Origin: Gemmatimonadaceae bacterium
Lineage (GTDB): Bacteria; Gemmatimonadota; Gemmatimonadetes; Gemmatimonadales; Gemmatimonadaceae
Length of the DNA: 42,626 nt
Assembly: GCA_017881585.1 (NCBI GenBank)
Contig: JADGQS010000011.1
Location: forward strand, 1 to 42,626
Direction of reading: 5' to 3'
Both the position numbers and the translations under genes were made by a program. Shown one piece after another: positions 18,561 through 26,365 of the stretch. Within the stretch, counting starts at the first letter, position 1, and each line of letters begins with the position of its first letter. The notes beneath the pieces were generated by a model. The model ran no database searches. It saw only the letters and a list, made by a program, of their open reading frames with translations, and was not told the DNA's origin.

Positions 18561-19690
18561 TCCGGCTCGATCTTTCGTTCCATCGTCAGCGTACGGACGT
18601 TCCCTTCGACCACCGTCACCTGAATCGCGTCGGTGGGGCACTGGTGGATGAAATCGCCGTCCGCGCGCGACCACTCGAGCGGCGATTCGAGCACACGCGC
18701 TTTGTCCTCGGCGTCCATCGCCATGAGATCCGGCGCGAGCGTGACGCAAAGCGTGCAGCCGATGCATTTCTCGCGGATGACCGTGAGTTCGATCGTGCGC
18801 CGCGGATAGACGCCGCCGGCGGACGACAGCGCCTCGCCGGCGCGGTCGAGCGCGTCGTGCGCAGCCGCGTACCCCGCGTCGATCATCTTTCGGGTGGAGG
18901 CGAAGCTGAACCAGTTATAGTGCCACACCGGTGGACGCACGAGCAGCAGCGGTGGGCCGGCCCACGTCGCGAGCTGCGAGACCTGCAGCGACTTCATCAT
19001 GGTCTGCGCGGCGCGCATGTAGATCGCCGCGAACCCCTTGTCCTTGATGCGGCGCGCGGTGGCCATGCTCGAACTGCCCACGTCGACGCCGATCACGGCG
19101 TCCATGCCCTGCACGGCGATCGCGTTCGGCAGGTTGTCCATCACGCCGCCGTCCACGCAGGTGCGGCCGGCGATCACGCGTGGCGGAAAGAAGCCCGGCA
19201 GGGCGCACGACGCGTACACGGCGTCGGCCACCAGGACGTCCTGCAGTCCAGGCAATCCCCAAATGACCTGGGCGCCGCGCTCGAGGTCAACGGTGCTCAC
19301 GAGCAGCGGAACCTTCAAAGAGCGAAACGTCACCGGCGGCACGATGTCGCGCACCACCGCGTCGAGCGGGCCGGCGAGGTACAGCGACGGCGAGAGCATC
19401 CGCTTCGTGACCATGTGCAGGCGGTCGATGCGGAAGAGATCCCGCTTCGTGAGCGCGAGCGCGCGGCGCTCCATCTCGTCCACCGGCATCCCGCTCGCAT
19501 GCGCCGCCGCGATCAGCGAGCCGATGCTGGTGCCAGCCACCAGCGCGGGACGGATTCCCCGCTCCTCGAAGGCGCGCAGCACCCCGATGTGCGCGAACCC
19601 CTTCAGTCCACCGCCTCCGAGGACGAGCGCCAGGCGCTCGGGGAAGGCCGTCTTGACGTGTGTGGCGGGCGGGGTGGCTGCGGGAGACAT
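18557..19690 (-). CDS. patatin-like phospholipase with C-terminal ferredoxin-like 4Fe-4S domain
   Basis: LVLGGGGLKGFAHIGVLRAFEERGIRPALVAGTSIGSLIAAA; DGGVMDN; C-terminal EKCIGCTLCVTLAPDLMAMD..FIHQCPTDAIQV. Confidence 0.88.
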   Translation of the reverse strand: MSPAATPPATHVKTAFPERLALVLGGGGLKGFAHIGVLRAFEERGIRPALVAGTSIGSLIAAAHASGMPVDEMERRALALTKRDLFRIDRLHMVTKRMLSPSLYLAGPLDAVVRDIVPPVTFRSLKVPLLVSTVDLERGAQVIWGLPGLQDVLVADAVYASCALPGFFPPRVIAGRTCVDGGVMDNLPNAIAVQGMDAVIGVDVGSSSMATARRIKDKGFAAIYMRAAQTMMKSLQVSQLATWAGPPLLLVRPPVWHYNWFSFASTRKMIDAGYAAAHDALDRAGEALSSAGGVYPRRTIELTVIREKCIGCTLCVTLAPDLMAMDAEDKARVLESPLEWSRADGDFIHQCPTDAIQVTVVEGNVRTLTMERKIEPE

Positions 19691-19726
19691 CAGAACTGCA
19701 GTCTAGCCGATTACAGCACCCGCGAA

Positions 19727-19809
19727 CAGCGGGTAATCGGTCGTTGGTTCTTGGTTCTTGGCGATGCCAAGAACCAAGAACCAACGACCAACGACTGATT
19801 ACCCGCTGT
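19727..19809. repeat. long inverted repeat of heptamers (hairpin)
   Basis: acagcgggtaatc ggtcgtt ggttctt ggttctt ggc-gat-gcc aagaacc aagaacc aacgacc aacgact gattacccgctgt. Confidence 0.93.
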
Positions 19810-19813
19810 CTAT

Positions 19814-20224
19814 CTACTGCAGGTAGCGGTACAGCCCAATGATGCCGATGACGCCGCCGCCTACCATGATGATCGTTCCGGATGTTCCGCCGACGATGGC
19901 GCCGACGATCAGCACGGCGCCCCCCACGATCATCAACGCAACGTTGCTACCCACTTTTTCGCGACGCGGTGGCGCGAACGGCACGGGGCCGCTCGGTGAC
20001 AGCTGGCGGACACCCACGCTCGCCTTGTCGGCGAGCGGAGCGAGCGACGTCGTCTGCTCGGCGGCTGGTGCGGCGACCGGCGCCTGCGTCGCCGCCGGCG
20101 CGGCAATGGCGGGAGCCTGCGGATCGCTGACGGTGGCGTTCTGCGCGGCGCCCTGCGCGGCGAGCGTGCCGGCGGCGGCGAACAGCACGGCGACAGCGGT
20201 GATGAAGCGGCGTGAAATAGTCAT
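19814..20224 (-). CDS. hypothetical secreted/membrane protein
   Basis: MTISRRFITAVAVLFAAAGTLAAQG.. signal peptide; C-terminal Gly/Val/Ile-rich TM VALMIVGGAVLIVGAIVGGTSGTIIMVGGGVIGIIGLYRYLQ. Confidence 0.7.
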   Translation of the reverse strand: MTISRRFITAVAVLFAAAGTLAAQGAAQNATVSDPQAPAIAAPAATQAPVAAPAAEQTTSLAPLADKASVGVRQLSPSGPVPFAPPRREKVGSNVALMIVGGAVLIVGAIVGGTSGTIIMVGGGVIGIIGLYRYLQ

Positions 20225-20322
20225 CTGGATTCTCCTGGTTGTCGTGTCCGAACCCTCTGTTCTATACAACCAACGTACCGGCACGATACCTTGTCGTCTC
20301 TCGCCAGAATGGACTAGTCCGA

Positions 20323-21516
20323 TTGAGTGACGATCCCCTCCTCGCCTTCCGCGGGGAGTTCCCGATACTCGAGCACGCCACGTACCTCGTGTCGAACTCG
20401 CTCGGCGCGATGCCGCGCTCGGTCCCGGCACGGCTCGCGGAGTATGCTGAGCAGTGGGCGTCGCTTGGCGTGCGCGCCTGGGCCAAGGGGTGGTGGGAAA
20501 TGCCGCTCGCCCTCGGCGACGAAATCGCGCCGCTCATCGGCGCCGCGCCGGGCACCGTCGCGATGGTGCCGACTGTCACATTCGCGCAGGCGGTGGTCCT
20601 CTCCTCCCTGACATTTTCGCCGCACCGCGACACGATCGTGATGAGCGCGCTCGATTTTCCGAGCGTGCGCTACATGTACGACGAGCTCGCGCCGAAGCTC
20701 GGCGCGCGCGTGGTCGTCGTGCCGAGCGACGACGGCATCTCGATCGACGAGCAGCGGCTCTGCGCCGCGATCGATGAACGCACGGCGCTGGTGGCCATTT
20801 CGCACGTGCTCTTCAAGTCCGCGTACATCGTGGATGCCGCGCGCATTGCCGCGCACGCCCACCGCATGGGCGCGCTCGTCTCGCTCGACGCGTACCACTC
20901 CGTGGGCGTGGTACCGGTGGACGTGCAGGCGATCGGCGCGGACTTCCTCACCGGCGGAGTGCTGAAGTGGCTGTGCGGCGGACCGGGCGGATGCTTCCTC
21001 TACGCGTCGCCGGACATGTCGGCGCATCACGCGCCCGCGCTCACGGGATGGCAGGCGCACGCGCATCCGTTCGCGTTCGAGGGCGACATGGAGTACGCCG
21101 CCGGCGCGGCGCGCTGGCTCGGCGGCACGCCCGTGATCCCGGCGCTCTACGCCAACGCCGAGGGCCCGCGGATCGTGAAGCGCGCCGGGATCGCCGCCAT
21201 TCGCGCGAAGTCGATGCGGCAGACCGCGCGTCTCGTGGAGCTCGCCGGCGTTCACGGCTATCCTGTGAGCGCGCCCCGTGACCCTTCGCGGCGCGGCGGC
21301 ACCGTGGCGTTCGACGTGCCGCACGGCGCGGAGGTGGCGCAGGCATTGCTCGCGCGCGACGTGATCATCGATTACCGCCCTGGCGCGGGCATTCGCGTCG
21401 CGCCGCACTTCTATACGACGGACGACGAAGTCGAGCGCGCCGTCGCCGAGACCGCGGCCATCCTCGAATCCGGTGCCTGGAAGCAGTTCGAAGGTTCACG
21501 GCCGACGGTGACGTAG
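20323..21516 (+). CDS. class V aminotransferase-fold PLP enzyme (kynureninase/cysteine desulfurase-like)
   Basis: YLVSNSLGAMPRSVPARL..VSLDAYHSVGVVPVDVQAIGADFLTGGVLKWLCGGPGGCFLYAS; likely TTG start. Confidence 0.85.
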   Translation: MSDDPLLAFRGEFPILEHATYLVSNSLGAMPRSVPARLAEYAEQWASLGVRAWAKGWWEMPLALGDEIAPLIGAAPGTVAMVPTVTFAQAVVLSSLTFSPHRDTIVMSALDFPSVRYMYDELAPKLGARVVVVPSDDGISIDEQRLCAAIDERTALVAISHVLFKSAYIVDAARIAAHAHRMGALVSLDAYHSVGVVPVDVQAIGADFLTGGVLKWLCGGPGGCFLYASPDMSAHHAPALTGWQAHAHPFAFEGDMEYAAGAARWLGGTPVIPALYANAEGPRIVKRAGIAAIRAKSMRQTARLVELAGVHGYPVSAPRDPSRRGGTVAFDVPHGAEVAQALLARDVIIDYRPGAGIRVAPHFYTTDDEVERAVAETAAILESGAWKQFEGSRPTVT

Positions 21517-21582
21517 CGCGGATCGCGGTTGCACCTGCATCTTTCGAAGGCTACTTTCGCCTCGACTCCCACCACCATCCGA

Positions 21583-21810
21583 ATGCCGACCTCTCCGCAG
21601 AAGCTCCGCAAGCAATACGTCAACACCGAGTATCCCAACGTCGTGCTTCGCTTCGAGGACGGTCACGAGATCGTCGTGAAGCGCGGTGTCGGCAAGACGT
21701 TCGACATCTTCGCCGGCGAGACCGTGCGCGTGCTCGCGGTGTACGACCCCGACGCACGTGAGCGCGAACTGGTGATGACGAAGAAGGCGGAGGAGTTCGA
21801 CAACGCCTAG
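21583..21810 (+). CDS. small hypothetical protein
   Basis: MPTSPQKLRKQYVNTEYPNVVLRFEDGHEIVVKRGVGKTFDIFAGETVRVLAVYDPDARERELVMTKKAEEFDNA. Confidence 0.65.
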   Translation: MPTSPQKLRKQYVNTEYPNVVLRFEDGHEIVVKRGVGKTFDIFAGETVRVLAVYDPDARERELVMTKKAEEFDNA

Positions 21811-21814
21811 CGGG

Positions 21815-22732
21815 TTGCTGAAGGCCGTCCATCTCCATCCCGAGGTCGCCGCGGCCCTGCGTGACGGGCGCGCGGTGGTGGCGCTCGAAAGCTCGGTCCT
21901 CGCCCAGGGACTGCCCGAACCATCGAATCGCGAAGCCGACCGTCGCATGCGCGCCGCGATTCGCGCCCGCGGCGCCGTTCCGGCCATCACGGCCGTCGTT
22001 CGTGGCGTCCCGGCGGCAGGGCTCGATGATGCCGACCTCGAGCGGTTTCTCGCGCGCTCCGGAATTGCGAAGGTTTCCGCGCGCGACATTCCGTGGTCGA
22101 TGGTGCGCGGCTCCGATGGCGCCACCACGGTCGCGGCGGCGCTCTGTCTCTGCGGCCGGGCCGGCCTTCCGGTGCTCGCTACCGGCGGCATCGGCGGCGT
22201 GCATCGTGTGTCTCCCGGTGTGGCCTTCGACGAATCGGCCGACCTGCTCGAACTCTCGCGGTCGAGCGTCGTCACCGTCTGTGCCGGCGCGAAATCCATT
22301 CTCGACCTGCGCGCCACGGTCGAACGCCTCGAGACGCTCGGTGTAACGGTCGTCGGGTTCCGCACGGACGAGTTTCCCGGGTTCTTCACGGCTCACACGG
22401 GTCTGCCCGTGAGTGCCGTCGCCGACTCGGCTGGCGACATCGCGGCCGCCTTTCTCGCCAATCGCGCGCTCGGCCGGCCCGGCGCGCTGCTGGTGGTGCA
22501 GCCTCCGCCCGCGGCAATGGCTCTCGACACCCGCCTCGTGGAAGAGGCGGTCTCGCAGGCGCTCGCGGCGGCCTCGTCGGCCGGAATCTCCGGTGCCCGC
22601 CTGACCCCATTCCTGCTCACCGAGGTGGAGCGCGCGACCGGCGGCCGCTCGCTGGCCGCCAATATCGCCATGCTCGAAGCCAATGCCGCCCTGGCCGCCG
22701 AAATTGCCGTGGCGTTGACGGATTCCCGCTGA
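21815..22732 (+). CDS. psuG: pseudouridine-5'-phosphate glycosidase
   Basis: VVALESSVLAQGLPEPSNREADRRMRAAIRARGAVPAITAVVRG..KVSARDIPW..GATTVAAALCLCGRAGLPVLATGGIGGVHR. Confidence 0.92.
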   Translation: MLKAVHLHPEVAAALRDGRAVVALESSVLAQGLPEPSNREADRRMRAAIRARGAVPAITAVVRGVPAAGLDDADLERFLARSGIAKVSARDIPWSMVRGSDGATTVAAALCLCGRAGLPVLATGGIGGVHRVSPGVAFDESADLLELSRSSVVTVCAGAKSILDLRATVERLETLGVTVVGFRTDEFPGFFTAHTGLPVSAVADSAGDIAAAFLANRALGRPGALLVVQPPPAAMALDTRLVEEAVSQALAAASSAGISGARLTPFLLTEVERATGGRSLAANIAMLEANAALAAEIAVALTDSR

Positions 22733-22774
22733 TATCGTTCCGGAAACGTCCCCGAGCTGGAGGTCACCCGAGCG

Positions 22775-23884
22775 ATGCCCTCTCCGTTCCTGAGTTCCGA
22801 GGAGTACGACGAACGCGCTCACCAGCTCTACAACGAGGGCAACTACGACGACGCTCTCGCCACGCTGCGTGAAGGGCTCGGCCTGTATCCCAACGCGACG
22901 GAACTGCACGTCGGCGTCGGCTATGCGAGGGTCGCCAGGGACGAATTCGCGTGGGCGCGCCGCAGCTTCGAGGAAGCGCTCGTCCTCGACCCCGATCACG
23001 AAGACGCGCTCGCGGGCCTTGGCGAGACGCTCCTGAAATTCGGCCAGACGTCCGGTGCGCTGAAGTCTTTTCACCGGATCCTCGAGCTCGGCTATCAGGA
23101 CGACATCGAGCTCATGCTCCAGGTCGGCCGCGCGCTCTTCCGCGACGGCCTCATGGACGAGGCAAAAGAGTACTTCGACACGGCCGTCCAGCAGGTGCCC
23201 GACAACGCCGAGGCGGTGGCGATGGTCGGCTACACCGAGCACCGGCTTGGCCGCGACGACGCCGCGATCGCGACGCTGCGCCGCGCGCTGCAGCTCGATC
23301 CCGAGTACGTCGAAGCGCGCATCTATCTCGGCAACGTTCTGTACGACCGCGGCGAATACGAGGCGACGCTCTATCACCTCGACCGCACGAGCCCCGACGA
23401 CCACTGGGACGAACTCGGCATCTGGCGCCTCATCGAGCTGAAGAAGAGCACGTACCGGCTCGCCGACGACGATCCGGTGCTGCGGCCGTGGGACGACCGC
23501 CTCAACGAACTCGCGGGCGAGCCCGATACCATCGACGAGATGCTCGGCGAAATCGAGCAGGCGGTGAACGGCGACGCCGAGCAGGAGGCCAAGGGTCAGC
23601 TCGAACTCTTCGGTGCGCTGCTGGCGGACCTGAGCGAGCAGAAGCAGGCCGAGGCGGCACACCAGGTGACCGGCCGCGACGGACGAAGCTACGAAGGGAC
23701 GTGGGACGAAATCGTCGCCCAGATGCGGGACGCCTGCGCGCAGCCGGCGAAGTCGGTACAGGACTTCATGCAGAGCGAAGCCCGCCGGGGCCTCTCGCTC
23801 ACGGGTATACTCATCTCCACCGCCGACGCGGAAAGCTTCGTGCGCGGGAGTGCGGACGCCGGCCTGCTGCGCATTCTGCTCTGA
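22775..23884 (+). CDS. tetratricopeptide repeat protein
   Basis: Repeated TPR motifs: YNEGNYDDALATLREGLGLYPNATELHVGVG.., AVAMVGYTEHRLGRDDAAIATLRRALQLDPEYVEARIYLGNVLYDRGEYEATLYHL. Confidence 0.88.
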   Translation: MPSPFLSSEEYDERAHQLYNEGNYDDALATLREGLGLYPNATELHVGVGYARVARDEFAWARRSFEEALVLDPDHEDALAGLGETLLKFGQTSGALKSFHRILELGYQDDIELMLQVGRALFRDGLMDEAKEYFDTAVQQVPDNAEAVAMVGYTEHRLGRDDAAIATLRRALQLDPEYVEARIYLGNVLYDRGEYEATLYHLDRTSPDDHWDELGIWRLIELKKSTYRLADDDPVLRPWDDRLNELAGEPDTIDEMLGEIEQAVNGDAEQEAKGQLELFGALLADLSEQKQAEAAHQVTGRDGRSYEGTWDEIVAQMRDACAQPAKSVQDFMQSEARRGLSLTGILISTADAESFVRGSADAGLLRILL

Positions 23885-23940
23885 TCCGCTTCATCGACAA
23901 CTGATTTCACCCTCGACCCGAGGACGGGGCCCTGATCGCA

Positions 23941-24843
23941 TTGCGTGGCGTGTCCAAGACGTACCGTTCGCTGCTGGGGCGCGAGGTGCGTGCGGTGGAG
24001 GACGTGACGCTCGACGTCGCGCCGGGTGAGGTGCTCGGCATCGCCGGCCCGAACGGGGCGGGCAAGAGCACGATCATCTCGCTGCTGCTCGGATTCCTCC
24101 GGCCGACGAGCGGCACGCTCTCGATCGACGGCATGGAGCCGCGTGCCTTCGTCGAGAAGTTCGGCGTCGCGTACGTGCCCGAACTGATGGCGCTTCCCAC
24201 GCACTGGACCACGGAGGGCGCGCTGCGGCGGCTCGCGGTGCTCGCGGGTGTGCCCGGGGAACGGCTCACGGCCGAAGTGGACCGCGTGATCGAGGCGCTC
24301 GCGATCGGCGAACATCGCAAGAAACGCCTCAAGACGCTTTCGAAGGGAAACTTCCAGCGCGTGGGCCTCGCGCAGGCGCTGCTGATGGAAACGCGCGTGG
24401 TGATCTTCGACGAGCCCACGCACGGGCTCGATCCGGTATGGACGCTGAAGTTCCGCGAAATCGTCGCATCGCTGAAGCGCGCCGATCGCGCGATCATCAT
24501 CGCGTCGCACAATCTCGACGAGCTCGAGCGGCTCACGGATCGCGTGGCGATCATCGACCGCGGCCGCATCCAGCGCGTGGTGACGATGAGCGGCGCGTCG
24601 GTGACCGCGCTCATGGCGTATCGTGTCCGCGTCGTGGCGGGCGGCGATGCGCTCGTCGCGTGTTTTCCAGGCTCGGTGCTCGGCGCGAACGGCGATCTCG
24701 AGATTCCTCCCGTCGATGTGCCGACGCTCAACGCCGGGCTGGCGGCGGCCATCGGAACGGGCGCGCTGATCTCGGCGGTGATCCCGCGCGAAAGCGCGCT
24801 CGAACAGGCGTTCCACGCGTCGGTCGGGGCGGGACCGCAGTGA
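23941..24843 (+). CDS. ABC transporter ATP-binding protein
   Basis: Walker A GPNGAGKSTI; LSKGNFQRVGLAQALLMETRVVIFDEPTHGLDP. Confidence 0.93.
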   Translation: MRGVSKTYRSLLGREVRAVEDVTLDVAPGEVLGIAGPNGAGKSTIISLLLGFLRPTSGTLSIDGMEPRAFVEKFGVAYVPELMALPTHWTTEGALRRLAVLAGVPGERLTAEVDRVIEALAIGEHRKKRLKTLSKGNFQRVGLAQALLMETRVVIFDEPTHGLDPVWTLKFREIVASLKRADRAIIIASHNLDELERLTDRVAIIDRGRIQRVVTMSGASVTALMAYRVRVVAGGDALVACFPGSVLGANGDLEIPPVDVPTLNAGLAAAIGTGALISAVIPRESALEQAFHASVGAGPQ

Positions 24844-25598
24844 ACACGCGCCTGCTGCGGTACGCGCGGTTTCAGGTGCCTGATTTCCTGCTGCAGCGCC
24901 TCGCATTGCCGCTGGTCCTGCTCACGTTCGCGGCCGGGCTGCCGACGTACCTGATGACCAAGAACACGACCCCCGGCTTCATGCAGTCGCCGCAGGGGAT
25001 CCTTCTCGCGAAGCAGATGTTCGCGCAGGCGATCACGCTCTACCTGCCGCTCGGCGCGTTCGTCGGCGCCGTCGGCGTGATTTCGGCGGACCGCCAGCAG
25101 GGCTACTTCCGGTTCCTGTTCTCGAAGCCGGTAAACGTCCTCGCGTACTACGCGCAGACGTACCTGCTGCACGCGATGGTGTTCGTCGCGGTGTTCGGCC
25201 TGATCGTCTGGGGATTCAGCTCGTACACGATTCACTTCTCCGTGCACCGCTCGATGGAGGCCGCGGCGCTCACGTTCGTCCTGATCGGCGGGCTCGGACT
25301 GCTCCTGGGAGCGCTCACGAGGTACGATGGCGCCGGGCTCATCGCGTTCTACGTCCTGGCGCTGATCCTGCAGCAGCTGGTGGCTGCGCCGAACGGGCTG
25401 AAGAACGGCGGACTCCCCGGGTGGCTGGTGGTCATCGCGAAGGGGCTGCCTCCGGTCATGAAGCTCGACGTGCTGCGCAACCATCTGTACGCCGGCGAGG
25501 CGCTCGACGTGGCGCAGCTCTGGCACGTACTCGGTTACGGAAGCGGCGCCGCGCTCCTCGGGTTCGTGCTGCTGCGCCGGCTCCCGCTCGCCCGATGA
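24840..25598 (+). CDS. ABC transporter permease (first)
   Basis: Multi-TM MNTRLLRYARFQVPDFLLQRLALPLVLLTFAAGLPTYLM..YFRFLFSKPVNVLAYYAQTYLLHAMVF; GTG start. Confidence 0.8.
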   Translation: MNTRLLRYARFQVPDFLLQRLALPLVLLTFAAGLPTYLMTKNTTPGFMQSPQGILLAKQMFAQAITLYLPLGAFVGAVGVISADRQQGYFRFLFSKPVNVLAYYAQTYLLHAMVFVAVFGLIVWGFSSYTIHFSVHRSMEAAALTFVLIGGLGLLLGALTRYDGAGLIAFYVLALILQQLVAAPNGLKNGGLPGWLVVIAKGLPPVMKLDVLRNHLYAGEALDVAQLWHVLGYGSGAALLGFVLLRRLPLAR

Positions 25599-26365
25599 GT
25601 GCGGCTCGAAGCTTGTTCCTGACGCCGTCGCGGCTCGTCGTGCACACGCGATACGTGCTGCAGGATTACCTGCTGCTGCGCGCCGCGCTGCCGGTGGCGC
25701 TCATATCGTTCTTCGCCTGGATGATCGCGCGTCAGACGCTGAGGTTCGCCGGGCCCAAGCAGTGGGCCGATCCCCGCTTTCTCGCAGGGATACATTCGGC
25801 GTACGGAAGCTTCTCCGCGGTCTTGCTGTACTTCACCATGTTCCTCGCCGTGATCGCGGTCATGACGGTTGATCGCACCACGGGCTACTACCGGTTCTTC
25901 TTCTCGAAGCCGGTCAACGTCGTCTCGTACTACCTGCACACGTTCTGCGTGCACGGCGCGGCGGTCTGCGTTCTCCTCGCTCTCCTCGCGCTCGCGTGGG
26001 GAACGTGGCTGCCGCATGAATCGCTGCATCGCGCGTCGTATGTGGGCATGATCGCGTTTGCGCTCATCGGGGGTCTCGGCTTCGGCTTCGGAGCCCTCAC
26101 GAATGCCGACGCGGCGCTCACGCCGCTCTCCTTCATATTCGCGATCTCGGCGCAATTCACCCTGGTCGACTACACGGCGCCGCCGCGGTGGCTCGTGATT
26201 GCGGCGAAGGTCCTTCCACCCGCCGCCGACTTCGAGAAGACGCGCCACCTGCTGAGCGACGCGCATCCGTTCTTGGGCGCCCCGCTCGGGCACGTGCTCG
26301 CGTACGGCGCCGGAGGATGGATTCTCGGCCTGATATTCCTCCGCCGGCGCCCGCTCGCGCGATGA
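25595..26365 (+). CDS. ABC transporter permease (second, paralogous)
   Basis: MSAARSLFLTPSRLVVHTRYVLQDYLLLRAALPVALISFFAW..GYYRFFFSKPVNVVSYYLHTFCVHG. Confidence 0.82.
   Translation: MSAARSLFLTPSRLVVHTRYVLQDYLLLRAALPVALISFFAWMIARQTLRFAGPKQWADPRFLAGIHSAYGSFSAVLLYFTMFLAVIAVMTVDRTTGYYRFFFSKPVNVVSYYLHTFCVHGAAVCVLLALLALAWGTWLPHESLHRASYVGMIAFALIGGLGFGFGALTNADAALTPLSFIFAISAQFTLVDYTAPPRWLVIAAKVLPPAADFEKTRHLLSDAHPFLGAPLGHVLAYGAGGWILGLIFLRRRPLAR

Noticed and set aside
16257-18767. 836-aa minus-strand ORF overlapping acnA
   Set aside because: Alternative frame of acnA; acnA frame has unambiguous motifs.
21620-23662. 680-aa minus-strand ORF
   Set aside because: Antisense to psuG and the TPR gene, with low-complexity R/E/H-rich translation; no recognisable domain.
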